64,000 nt of DNA. Origin: Thuidium tamariscinum (Eukaryota; Streptophyta; Bryopsida; Hypnales; Thuidiaceae). Where the stretch lies: NCBI GenBank assembly GCA_947034885.2, contig OX344754.2, positions 3,596,001-3,660,000 on the forward strand. The letters are read 5' to 3'. A model generated the notes under the pieces. It saw only the letters and a list, made by a program, of their open reading frames with translations. It was not told the DNA's origin and did no database searches. Position 1 is the stretch's first letter. Each line of letters begins with the position of its first letter. Positions 24,502-35,058 of the stretch are shown here, one piece after another. The translations under genes were made by a program, and so were the position numbers.

Positions 24502-25540
24502 GACAAATTTTGTTAAAATGGTGGTATTCTTTATGCCATTTTTTAGACTGCACGGTTTGAACTGAAAACTAACATCTAGGAAAGGCATATATTTCAAACA
24601 TCTAGAACACATGTAGATTTTCAAAATCTAAGACTCGTTTAGATTTCAGACTGTGCGGTTTGAAACATCTTGGATAGGTGTAGATTTCAGACATCTAGAA
24701 CACATGTAGATTTCAAAAATCTATAATTGTTTTAGATTTTAGACCAGGGTGAATGCAAGAAACACTTGTACTATTTTCCGTCACAACCTAAGTGCTGATC
24801 TATTTTTTGGCCATAAATTTTGGATTTTGCTTGAAATGACTCAAGATTTCTAGAGAAGGTACTTATGACTATCATACACCTTAGATAATTTTTTCATAAT
24901 TTTCAAAAATAGTTTAATAATAAAATAATACTAGTGATTAAATGTCACAAATGACAATTTGGAGGTTTTTAGTACTAAGGAGTACCTTATTATTAATGAT
25001 TTTGAAATGGAATTTGGATGAGATGGTCTTCTAGTAGACTTACATTTTTCCATATGAGGGATTTTGAAAAAAGTTATTTTTATGTCGTGTGGAAGTCTAC
25101 AAAGTGAGCTTCTTTTTGCTTGAATTTTGAAACATATAAAATATTCTTTTTGGTGGTTTTTTGGTGAATGACCATCTCCATAGAGTTGTTGCAAATTGCT
25201 ACTTTATTTTTTGTATTTACTTATTTTTACTATTTTTTCCAAATTAAAACATGAAAGTATGTATTTTCTTGAGGTTTGGCGCTTTTTAAGTTCTCCTACT
25301 TAGAGAATTTTTCTATCAATTTCCTTCAGTGAAAACCTTTATATTAGAAGTGTATACATTATTCATATTTTTCAAATTTTTTTCAAATTAATTTTCAAAT
25401 TTTAAAGTACTCTAGAATAAATCATGAGTATTATTGAGTAAAACGCAACAAATAGTGCAAGTGTTTCTTGCATTCACCCACCGCACGGTCTAAATTGTCC
25501 AAAGTATCATACCGGTGGAATACTACCATTTTAACGAAAT
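24502..25540. mobile_element. Family F element hosting a family C insertion
   Basis: Inverted ends near TTTTGTTAAAATGGTGGTATTC (left) and ATACTACCATTTTAACGAAA (right). The left part repeats the block CATCTAGAACACATGTAGAT. Removing the family C element at 24747-25479 rejoins TTTTAGACC with GCACGGTCTAAA. A shorter relative lies at 26706-27230. Confidence 0.55.
24747..25479. mobile_element. Family C non-autonomous DNA transposon, copy 2 (nested)
   Basis: 733 bp; ends GGGTGAATGCAAGAAACAC and GTGTTTCTTGCATTCACCC; flanking 4-mers ACCA and ACCG (one mismatch). Inserted into family F. Confidence 0.8.
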
Positions 25541-25685
25541 TTGCCATGTGGGAAAATTTTTCCATGACCTCATACTGCTCACAATCTACTCCAAAATTGC
25601 TTAAAACCCTTAACCTAGTTACGTAATCCCTATATCATATGGCCCTAATTATAATCACTTATAATTAATTTTAGTCTAATCTTGG

Positions 25686-25746
25686 GACCATACATCCTTC
25701 CTTATTGAGAGCTTTACAAGTATTTCCCAAAGAAGGATGTATGGTC
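25686..25746. repeat. Perfect 15-bp inverted repeat
   Basis: GACCATACATCCTTC and its exact complement at 25732-25746, separated by 31 bases. GAGAGCTTTACAA is repeated directly inside and 60 bases downstream. It may be the edge of a repeat I cannot delimit. Confidence 0.6.
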
Positions 25747-25916
25747 TAGGGGAGGGATGTATGCATTCTGAGAGCTTTACAAATATAGGATTGGGAGATG
25801 TACGGTTCAGGAGATCTCAATACGACAAATAAACTAATCAAAACAAACAACTTGTCTTAACCCTGGAGGGATACAGGGGGCTTTGTCGAATTCATTCTAA
25901 AACCTTGGGAATCATT

Positions 25917-26618
25917 CACTACTAGAATAAATGGGAGTTTGCAACGTTTGCAGCAACGCTTGTAGTGCTGTCAAAAACAAAGCAGTGCTTGAAGCAACAT
26001 TTGGCAAGAGACAATTTTCTAAACAATGTTTAAGCAATGTTTAATGAGAGAACTTTCACATATTGTGTTCCCAATGAGTTTCCATCTTCATTCTTTGTTG
26101 AGGGCAATATCCCCTAAGCATTGTGCTTCATGAGGCTCCCATGAAATATAAGAGACATGACTCTCTCTTACTATACAATGCATACTGAGTATTTCTATAG
26201 TTGAAGAAGTATAAGATGTGTTGAATACCATATTGTATTTTGTATAGTGTATAGTATAATATATTATATTGTATTCAAAATATCATGCAAATCATATTCC
26301 ATATTGTACAAATACTGTATACTAAAATAAAATTTTAATTGGTCCAAAATGTTGAAAATTTGCCTTCACACTAATAGACAAATGATTGGAAATGAATGTT
26401 CCCAAAGAAGAGAACAAGTACAATAACATGAGAATTCAAGTTCACTCATTTCCAAAGAAGCAAGAAACAATATTAAAAATATGTACCAAAACATTGCTTC
26501 ACTTGAACAACATCTTTAGTCAAGCTTAAAACAATGTTTAACTGTCTTTCTAAGTTTACTTTTCTAGTGTATTGAGCAGCGTTTGATGTGATGCAAACAA
26601 TACTTAATTCTAGTAGTG
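25917..26618. mobile_element. CACTA-type non-autonomous element
   Basis: 702 bp with ends CACTACTAGAATAAA and TTAATTCTAGTAGTG and the 3-bp direct repeat ATT on both sides (25914-25916, 26619-26621). CACTA ends plus a 3-bp duplication are the signature of the CACTA (En/Spm) superfamily. GCAACG/AAGCAATG-type words recur inside, as in subterminal repeats. No transposase. Confidence 0.75.
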
Positions 26619-26705
26619 ATTGGTAATAAAATATCCAAAAACAATCATTTGAAGTCAAAGAATTGCATAAGATCTTTACTTTTTCTATTCAATGGGGAAT
26701 TTTAA

Positions 26706-27230
26706 AAAAGTGGCAATATTCACTATGCTATTTTTTGGCCCACGCGGTCCAAACTAAAAGCTAATATCTAGGGCTAGTATAGATTTTTAGATATCTAAGA
26801 CTTATGTAGATTTACAAAATCTACGATGTTTTTATAATTCGGACCTCATGGTCCGAAACATCTTGGACTAGTATAGATTTCAGTCATCTACAATACATAT
26901 AAATTTCAAAAATGTATGACAGATTTAGATTTCGAACCTCGCGATCCAAATTGTAAAAACTGCCAAATTAAAAGAGAGGCATCCAATGGCGTCCCTGTAC
27001 CAAATGCCGTCCATTTCTACAGCACACAATCATTTCAGGCTATAAATGTAGGTAGGCTGTACATGGCTTATTTTTTTTTACCTAAAACAATAAGTAGTCT
27101 ACAATCCCGCTACATTTTTGTTCTAGAATGACTGACTGACTTAGAAACGGATGGCATTGGGTACAGGGACGCCATTGGGTGCCTCTCCCTTAATGGCATA
27201 TCGCTGTTTCAACGAAATTTGCCATATTCC
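26706..27230. mobile_element. Family F element, copy 2, hosting a family E insertion
   Basis: Starts GTGGCAATATTCACTATGC and ends TTTCAACGAAATTTGCCA. Internal similarity to 24502-24745 is clear (GGTCCGAAACATCTTGGA versus GGTTTGAAACATCTTGGA). A family E MITE interrupts it at 26971-27190. Confidence 0.55.
26971..27190. mobile_element. Family E MITE, copy 3 (nested)
   Basis: About 220 bp, TA-flanked, ends AAAGAGAGGCATCCAATGG and CCATTGGGTGCCTCTCCCT. Same interior as 18998-19200. Confidence 0.75.
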
Positions 27231-27259
27231 TAAAATGGAGAATGAATGATTGCATTTCT

Positions 27260-27981
27260 GGGTCGTTGCAAGAAACACTTACTGGTTTTGGCTCAAAATG
27301 GCTCAAAATCAATGAGTCCCGTGAGTCCTGTGACTTTTGGAATAATTTTTTTTTAAATTGAAAAAAATATGGATAATTTGAAGAGCAATGAGAATATTAT
27401 GTCTCTTGAAATTCAGACCTAAGAAAAAATTTCTCTAAATGTTATAGACAATGGAAAATACAATGAAAATAACTCTTTTTTCACTAATTTGGTAAAAATA
27501 GTAAAAAAATTCAAAAAATGAGAATAAATTTTTTTTCCCAAGTAAAGGTCTTTCTTTCCAAACAAATTTCATCTTTGGAAAAAATAAATTTTATTCTCCA
27601 CACTTGCGCAAAGTCAACCACTTTGATGACACATGGAGGTTGAACAATATAGTATTTTCAAAAAATCTCTTTGTAATCTTGTGTAACTTTAGGTGAGGTC
27701 CTTGCATGCCAATTTCTAGCTCAAAATTTGCATTTTTGGGTCGAAAATAGAACTAAACCCCCCCAAAATGGCCAAAGTAGACACCTAGTTAGGGGCAGTT
27801 TAAAAATAGTAAACTAATTTTAAGAAAATTGAAAAAATTACACAAAATGTAAAACTTTTGTAGGCACCTTCATTTGAAGTTTCAAGTCAAATGAACAAAA
27901 GATGCAAAAGTTATGAGCAAAAAACTACCTCCCAAGTGTCAAGGGGACAAAAAAAAGGATAAGTGTTTTTTGCAATCACCC
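27260..27981. mobile_element. Family C non-autonomous DNA transposon, copy 3
   Basis: 722 bp; ends GGGTCGTTGCAAGAAACAC and GTGTTTTTTGCAATCACCC; 4-bp duplication TTCT (27256-27259, 27982-27985). Its inside is the near-complement of copy 1, so the two lie in opposite orientation. Confidence 0.85.
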
Positions 27982-27985
27982 TTCT

Positions 27986-29360
27986 ATCCTACATAGGAGA
28001 ATTCCTTGTCATTCATTAGATCATTTTTGCCCACGGCGTCCTTATTGGGTTAAGGTATAGATGACCTTTACATATAATAAAAGAGTTGTGTACCTAAGAC
28101 CCTTGAATGCCGCCGTAGATGTTTTGTGTCTGATAAATGACAAAGAATCTTCCCTTATAGAATAGGAGTGCAACTATTTGTCCTTGATATTAATGGTGAA
28201 CTTCTACAATACTTTGGCTTATTCAAAGTACAAGATGTCACACAGTATCAAAATGCATGCATTAGAAGAAATCTGAAGGCATTATAGGACCATTTTGGGT
28301 TTGTTCTCGAAACAGCTCCCAATGCCGTTGGCAGCTGCTAGGCCAGCTAACCAGCTTTAATAATAAATTAAAAGAAAAGAAAAAATTGGGTCCTGTAATA
28401 TGAAAATAAGTCAAAAAATAAATTAAGTGGCAGGGTTGCGACTATGATGGATTCGAGTTCAGAGAGCAAAAATTGCATTCCCGCAGTCTCCTAATGCCCT
28501 CAAATTTCATCTAATGATTTCCACGGCCACCAGTCCGTCGTTCAAGGGTTAAATGAGCGACTACTGCTGCTTCTACCTTCTACCAGTCGCTGTGAAGTTG
28601 TCACGTCTTTTGCTTCTGAGCTTCCATTTGGGGAGTGTGCCAGACTTTCTTGGATATTCCAGTGCCATTATATATAATCCTGGCTCCTCTTGTCTTTTAT
28701 TAAGTCCGAATATATTCTCTCTAAACCTAAACGGCCACTCAGACGTCTCAGAGTGTCTTGGCTAGGCCTATTTCGGTGTTCTGCATAGTTTCCAGTATTG
28801 TTTGATTTTTCCTTGTTGAAGGACTGCATAGTTTGTAGCACATTCTTTCAGGGAAACTATGAGAGAGCGGTTTAAGAAGAGGCATGGAATTTGCTTCTTA
28901 CAGTGTAATTGTAAGTGCTGTGGATATTTTCGTGCTCCCTGTTCGGAGTATCATAGAATCATCATGACTTAGTTAACAGTCTGATTAGTTCAAGGTCAGT
29001 TCTTGATCAAGGTCAGTTCTTGATCAAGGTCAGTTCTTGATCAAGGTCATTCCAATTTCCACACAATGTGAAACATTGACAGTAGTGGATCGGATGCATC
29101 AGTAGCGTCATTGGCTTATTATTGCCTGTAGTCCATGAACTTGGTATATATCGCACTGTAAGTCAATTAAGTCAGGTTAGACACTTAGACATAGGTCTTG
29201 TCCGAGCGAATCGAAGTTCATAGCCGCTTGCTTGATTTTGTCATTTTTCATGATCGACATATTTTCTCTTACAGCTATGAAAGGCTATGAAAGGTTCTCT
29301 AGAATTTTTTAGAATATATACCTGTATTTTGAACTTAAAATTATCCCTGACTTAGATCGA
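27986..29360. other. Intergenic, no gene recognised
   Basis: GC-richer patches lie at 28300-28560 (related to 13420-13720) and 28700-29250. A 70-codon frame at 28553-28765 shows no family signature. A 17-bp tandem repeat lies at 28990-29049. Confidence 0.4.
28990..29049 (+). repeat. 17-bp tandem repeat, 3.5 units
   Basis: The unit TCAAGGTCAGTTCTTGA is repeated three times without change, followed by nine more bases. Each junction (TTGATCAA) is palindromic. Confidence 0.9.
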
Positions 29361-29364
29361 TAAT

Positions 29365-30109
29365 GGGTGAATGCAAGAAAGACTTGTACTATTTGGCGTC
29401 ACACTTTGAGTGACGGAGTTGTCATGAGCTATAACTTTTGAAGCATTAACTCTTTGAACTTGAAATTTTTATTGAAGATGACTGACTTGATAGTTATCAA
29501 AACCCTTATTTTTCAGAAATTTTCAAAAATATTTTTATATTTAAATTCTAATTTCTCTAATTTGTCACACTTTGCGGTTTAGGGTTTTTTAGTACTGGGG
29601 AGTACTTTAAATTAATAATTTAGAGCTGAGATTTCTAAGGTCTATTCCTACACTAAGTAGGCATGTTTCCACTGAAGGTAATTTAAAAAATCATTATTCT
29701 CTTTCCTTTACATGTGTGCTAACAGGCCTCCCTTGCGCGCACATTTTTGAACAATCAAGATAGTTTTCGGATCATTATTTTGGTGAAATACCTTTACCAT
29801 AAAGTCTTCCCAAATGGTCAATTTTTAGTTTAAGAAAAATTACTTTCCCTATTTTTTTACAAATTAAAATGTGAAAATATAGTGAAAGTTACAATTTTCA
29901 CGAAATTCAGCACTTTTCTAGTTCTCCTACTTAGAGAATTTTTCTATGTTTTTCCTTCCTAGGGTATCTTCTTCTTAAAGGTATATACATCAAACATATT
30001 TTTCACTTTAAAAAAAAATTGATTTACTATTTATATAGTACTCCCAAAGAAAAAAGTGAGTACTATGCAAAACGCTACGCTTTGCCGCAGGTCTTTCTTG
30101 CAATGACCC
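29365..30109. mobile_element. Family C non-autonomous DNA transposon, copy 4
   Basis: 745 bp; ends GGGTGAATGCAAGAAAGAC and GTCTTTCTTGCAATGACCC; 4-bp duplication TAAT (29361-29364, 30110-30113). Closest relative in the window is copy 6. Confidence 0.85.
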
Positions 30110-30113
30110 TAAT

Positions 30114-31239
30114 GTAAGAAGTACCGTGCAGCTAGTTACACTCTCCGACTCTCGTCTAGCTAGTTCTTTAATTACTCTACCAACGAGGATCACATGGACT
30201 ACTCCATGCCAGTAGTAGGGTCCCCACCCTCCAGCTACAGGACATTGCTCAAATCGAAACTTACCTCGCGGGATAATTAATTTGAAACACCGTCACAGAC
30301 TTCAGAATTCAGACTCAGCTGTTGACCCTCCAGAGTCTCATCCACTAGCCACATTACAGACAGCAGCGTAGGGTGCTGATCGAATAGGTGTCCGGTATGC
30401 ACAGTAGTAGCTAGCTTGCATTGTGCACACTAGCTACTGTAAATTCTAGCGTTGAAGGTCTCAGCATCAGAGGACTGTGTGGATGTAACCGATTTCAGGG
30501 CCTCCATCGCCGTTCGTACCTCCACTTCCTGTGGCAGATCGAGTAGTTCGAGTACCGCTTCCAGACGACTCCAGCTCCGCAGCTTCAAAGGTGCGAGTTT
30601 TAATCAAATTTTCACGAAGGTTGGGGCTTAATTTACCAATCGGCCCTCGCGAATTGAAGAGAAGTGGACAGTTGATTTTTTAGCTCACGCCTTCGTTCGA
30701 CTCCAGTGGTGGTAGTTGCTTCAGATTCCACTGGTCGATTAATTGATTCGATCTTTTGCAATGGAGAACATTTTGATGCATGCGTCGGCTTGTTCATGTG
30801 TGCTGATCATGTCGGAGTGGGTACCGTACTGTTGTCCCTCTGGCACCAGCAGGCTCCGATTGAAATCCGCACAACCAGTGTCCGCTGCTCCTCTAGCTGG
30901 CACAGCAAAGCATGTTGGGAGCTTTTGCAAATTGTACAACCAGTAGCTGGTAACCTGGTGACGTAAGCGTCAACGATATTCTTATCTTGTGGACGGTCCG
31001 ATCGCGATCCCTTGCATCCACTTGCTGTCCTCAGAATTTGGTGAGAACTGGAAACGTCGTATGCATTGTAAGAAACTAAGAATTGCTTGAACTTCTAGCT
31101 CGAATTGTATGTCACACCGCTTGTAGATCACCGCAAGCTGCTCCAGGGATGCAAACGCGTGAGGGATTCTTGTTCATCTTTGCTAACAGTTAAGAATTGC
31201 GGTCGATCACATACTCAGGGCAATTGCGAGCAGCTGACC
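30114..31239 (+). promoter_or_regulatory. Upstream region and leader of the haloperoxidase-like gene
   Basis: GC content rises towards the gene, as expected for promoter and leader DNA. Short open frames at 30706-30966 and a methionine at 31105, in frame with the main protein 45 codons upstream of the preferred start, are present; they have no recognisable function. I identify no convincing TATA box. Confidence 0.35.
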
Positions 31240-32673
31240 ATGGCGACGTCTCGATCCGCGAAATCAGCAGCAGCAGTTCAAGCACTGATTTTCACGGTTC
31301 TCTTGAGTTCAACATCAAGTGTGTCCGCCAGATCGACGCTAGACAACGTCGCGGTGCAATGGAACTACCTATACAGCGCCATCTTCTGCCGATCCTCGGA
31401 ATTTACAATCGAGGACAAGAGCATCTTCGCGCAGCTACAACTCGCCCAGTGGCACTCCCTCTTGGCTCTGAAGCGCTTTTCCGACACGGAGGAATCCCAA
31501 GAACTCGTGGTGGCGTTTGCCAGCCACACCATTTTGTCCAATTACTTCGTGTTTGAGAAGTGGATAACCATTGACCCCTTGCTTGACAAGCAGCTCAATG
31601 CAATCAACGCATCGACCTGGCTGACGACCCTGGGCAGGCGCTTGGGCGAAGCCGTCGCGAACAGAGTTATCGACAAGCGCCGCGCTGGTCGCGAATTCAC
31701 CCTGCGTGACTTCCGAGCCGCGCTCGACTCCGAGGGCAAGAATCCTCGACCAGGACTTTTCCGCTACCTCAACGACACGCCGGCCGGACGCGCGGACGCC
31801 ATTTTCCTCTTCTACGACATCCCGATCGTGCCCCCCTACGTGGTCCCGGACCCACTCCGCTTCATCCAGACGGAGTTGTCCTTCATCAAGCCCCCGTACG
31901 TCCCGTCCCCGGAATGGGACGCCGCGTACGCGAGCGTCGTCGACGCCGGAAGCGCCAACAACCCGCGGCGAACAGCCGAAATGAACATCACGGCAGCCTG
32001 GACTACCTGCCAGACGGTGCCCTTCCTTACCTGCACTACCGACGCCGCATGGAGCGCCATCTTGCGCGAGGCGCTTCCATCAACGCTTTCCCTCTACGAC
32101 ACCGTCGCCGTCTTCACAAAGCTGGCGATCTCCGTACACGACTCGCTCATCGTCTTGACCGCCCTCCAGTACGGGTTCTGGTTCTGGCGGCCCCAGACGG
32201 CCCTCCGCGTAGGCGACTCCCATCACAAACCCATCCCTACCTGGACGCCGTGGGCACCCACTCCACCGCATCCCGAGTACCCGAGCGGCACCGTGACAAC
32301 CTACTCCGCAGCCGCGAGCGCAGTGGAGCTATTCTTCAATGAGAAGAAACTGAAACCCAATGCTATTATTCTCCCCGGGGGTGGCGCGCAGTGGGCTTGT
32401 CCTATGCTGCAGGGGCCAATTGCGGATGTGAAATTCGCATCGTTCGCGGACGTCGTGACGTTCGCACAGAAGTCACGCTTGTTTGCAGGCGTGCATTACC
32501 AGAAGTCGGTGGACGACGCCGTGCCCGTGGGTGCTGCGGTGGCCAAGTATGTCGCGGACCATTGGTATGAGACCGCACCGACAGGGGTGTTGCCTGACCT
32601 GGAGTACTTGAATGTAGTCTCAGAGTTTCCGAAGGAGCAGCAGGAATTTACTCCCTTCCGATTCGATTACTGA
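31240..32673 (+). CDS. Vanadium-dependent haloperoxidase-like protein (PAP2 fold), intronless
   Basis: The protein has 477 residues. Residues 1-31 look like a signal peptide (a Lys/Arg-containing start, then a hydrophobic run, then SSVSA), so it is probably secreted; this decides the start at 31240 (ACCATGG context) over the in-frame methionine at 31105. The C-terminal half has the PAP2/haloperoxidase core: FWFWRPQTALR (Arg317), HPEYPSG (Ser349, Gly350) and SRLFAGVH (Arg413, His419). In vanadium chloroperoxidase the vanadate pocket uses Lys353, Arg360, Ser402, Gly403, His404, Arg490 and His496. Here the Lys equivalent is Gln310 and the acid-base His is Thr351, while the other five are kept. 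Haloperoxidase activity is therefore doubtful. The gene is a single GC-rich exon in AT-rich DNA, which hints at horizontal origin (inference). A bacterial-type acid phosphatase role is an alternative. Confidence 0.8.
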   Translation: MATSRSAKSAAAVQALIFTVLLSSTSSVSARSTLDNVAVQWNYLYSAIFCRSSEFTIEDKSIFAQLQLAQWHSLLALKRFSDTEESQELVVAFASHTILSNYFVFEKWITIDPLLDKQLNAINASTWLTTLGRRLGEAVANRVIDKRRAGREFTLRDFRAALDSEGKNPRPGLFRYLNDTPAGRADAIFLFYDIPIVPPYVVPDPLRFIQTELSFIKPPYVPSPEWDAAYASVVDAGSANNPRRTAEMNITAAWTTCQTVPFLTCTTDAAWSAILREALPSTLSLYDTVAVFTKLAISVHDSLIVLTALQYGFWFWRPQTALRVGDSHHKPIPTWTPWAPTPPHPEYPSGTVTTYSAAASAVELFFNEKKLKPNAIILPGGGAQWACPMLQGPIADVKFASFADVVTFAQKSRLFAGVHYQKSVDDAVPVGAAVAKYVADHWYETAPTGVLPDLEYLNVVSEFPKEQQEFTPFRFDY

Positions 32674-33457
32674 TCCTTCCTAGATCGGGACTTCTAGCTT
32701 GCGATCTGCAATAACGAGAGATATCTCTGGCAGCCACAGATAAAATAGAGTCCCCGGTGTGCTGCAGGAATGAGCACGGATCGTAAGTTGTGCATGTTTT
32801 GATTTGGCCTTCACTATTTTCAATGTTTTTGCTCGCTTGAACATTCTCTTGTAGCTTTTGAGACCGTTGCTGGAATTGCGCGATTTGCTCGTTCGTTCGA
32901 GAGCCCGCGAATCTCAGCAGGTTAGACTGTAAGTCCCCCAGTTCGCTGATTTGAGTTGAAGAGTACTGTTGAATGACAGGATTTCTTTCCTTGCAATCAT
33001 GCTAACTGATATTTGAACAACTTGGACTCCAGCTCCGTCGCAAGGTACGTAGACCAACAGGACTAATGCAAAGTATGTCTGATTTGTCTGCAGCCGTATG
33101 AGGAGATTTGACTTGAATTTCACTTGACTGTGCACTAAGTTGGGAGAGAGTCTATCTAGAATTGGGAGAAATGGAATTATCAATTGTTAGAGATCATCTG
33201 TCCTGGAGACGTTGGGGTTGGGTTTCTACGAGTCTTTTAAGGTGGGTACACCCAAAAAGTGCCACTTATTGGTACCCTGCCTAGTTACTATTATAAAGCT
33301 GTTTAGATTTCATATAGTCTTGTTGACAAGTGAAAGCACATTCCAATGCACCAAAGAACACAACATTTGGATACAATATGCAGAAGTTAATAAGGATCAA
33401 AGTTTGTTTTTGAAAGCGCCATCTACAGCTTGTGTACATAATTGATTTCGGAAATGT
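32674..33457. other. 3' flank of the haloperoxidase-like gene
   Basis: GC content falls after about 32900. No further gene is seen; the overlapping 60-90-codon frames at 32914-33591 on both strands have no domain. Confidence 0.4.
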
Positions 33458-34548
33458 GGGTAAATGCACGAAACACCTGTACTATTTGTTGCGTTTTTTT
33501 GGGTTGACCGCTTTAAGATGGCTCTAACTTTTGAATAAAAAACTAAGTGCCCAAAATAAAAAAAACGCTTCCTAGATATCTTGACTCCCATTATTATCCT
33601 TATTTTTTACAAATTAAAAAAAATCATTAGATATTTAAAATTCAATTTTGTTAATTTGTCACACTTTGACATTGTGGGGTTTTTAGTACTATTTAGAACC
33701 CAAAAAACCGAATTTTGAGCTGAATATTTGAGTGGATATTCTATTAGTAGACTTATAGCTTATCTCCAAAGGAATTTTAAAAATAGTCATTTTTTTAATG
33801 TGTAGAAGTCCACGAAGAGACCTTCTTTCTACTTGCTTTTTGAAACATATAAAACATTTTTTTGGTAATTTTCTTGGTCAAGCCTTATCACCAAAAAGTC
33901 TTCTCAAATGGCCAATTTTTAGATTTCATTAAATTTGATTTTTCTATTTTTTACAAATTAAAATGTTGAAGTTGTATTTTTCTTCACTAGAATTTTGGAC
34001 ATAGAACACATAGAATTCCGGTGAAGAAAATACATACTTCAATTTTTTAATTAATAAAAAATAAAAAACATTTTTTAAAATAAAAATAAAAATTGGCCAT
34101 TTGAGAAGACTTTTTGGTGATAAGGCTTGACCAAGAAAATCACCAAAAAAATGATTTACACGTTTCAAAAAGCAAGCAGAAAAAAGGTCTCTTTGTAGAC
34201 TTCTACACCACATGAAAATGACTATTTTTGAAATTCCTTTTGAGATAAGCTATAATTCTAGTAAGAAAACATCCTCTCAAAATTTCAGCTCAAAATTCAT
34301 TTTTTTGGGTTCTAAATAGTACTAAAAATCCCTAAATTGGAATATGTGACAAAAAATTGGGGGCTATTTAAAAATAGTAAAATATTTTTAAAAATCCTCA
34401 AAAATTCTGAATGATGTATAATAGTTATGAGTACCCATTTAAAAAAATTTGAATCATTTGGAGCTAAAAAACAAAAGTTATGGCTAAAAAACAAGTCACC
34501 ACAAAACATGATGCAACACAGCAGTACAAGTGTTTCATGCAATCACCC
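33458..34548. mobile_element. Family C copy 5: giant head-to-head inverted repeat
   Basis: 1091 bp flanked by the 4-bp duplication ATGT (33454-33457, 34549-34552). Ends GGGTAAATGCACGAAACAC and GTGTTTCATGCAATCACCC. Unlike its relatives, the two halves (about 33458-33990 and 34020-34548) are near-complements of each other; the most similar arms are around CTTGGTCAAGCCTTATCACC at 33869 and its complement at 34115. A transcript would fold into a hairpin with arms of about 500 bases. Confidence 0.85.
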
Positions 34549-34734
34549 ATGTACGCCAAAGGTAGATGGTGCTTTAAGGTTAGCTATGCTTTGGGGTGCA
34601 CCCACCTTATTGGTCATATTGTTTCTTCATTGAAGAAGGCATGTTGGCTTTGAATGGAGTTAGTATTGAATTTTAACCCATTAAAGACCAAGTCGATAAT
34701 TGCAAATGAATATCCTCCTATGAAGATAGGCTGT

Positions 34735-34770
34735 TTGGATGTTTGTTTGTTTGTTTGTTTGTTTGGATGT
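34735..34770 (+). repeat. TTTG microsatellite
   Basis: Five perfect TTTG units (GTTTGTTTG pattern) flanked by GGATG on both sides. Confidence 0.85.
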
Positions 34771-34801
34771 TTGTTACGTTGAGATCTCTCGGACCGTGAG
34801 T

Positions 34802-34821
34802 CCCCCCCGGGGGGGGGGGGG
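34802..34821 (+). repeat. C7G13 homopolymer junction
   Basis: Seven C followed directly by thirteen G inside an otherwise unremarkable GC-richer patch (34780-34890). Long G runs are prone to sequencing and assembly error, so the exact length is uncertain. Confidence 0.7.
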
Positions 34822-35058
34822 TGTTTGGTACCGTCGGAAAGCCCTCGGCGAGGAGGGGTGCACGGGCTTTGATTCGTGGTGTTCCAACCTACGGCATGAA
34901 AGTTATTGAATTTTGAAGTTTCTATACATTAAAAAAATTAGACCGTGGCAACGGCACGGACCACCTTAGTATGGTTGAAAATGACATGTTTTCATTAGTA
35001 GTTGAAGTGACTACTAATGAAAACCTGTCATTTGAATCAGCCAAAGTCATCAACTAGT

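Noticed and set aside
30706-30966. 86-codon frame upstream of the haloperoxidase-like gene
   Set aside because: No recognisable domain, and it is closely paralleled by equally long frames on the other strand and in another frame.
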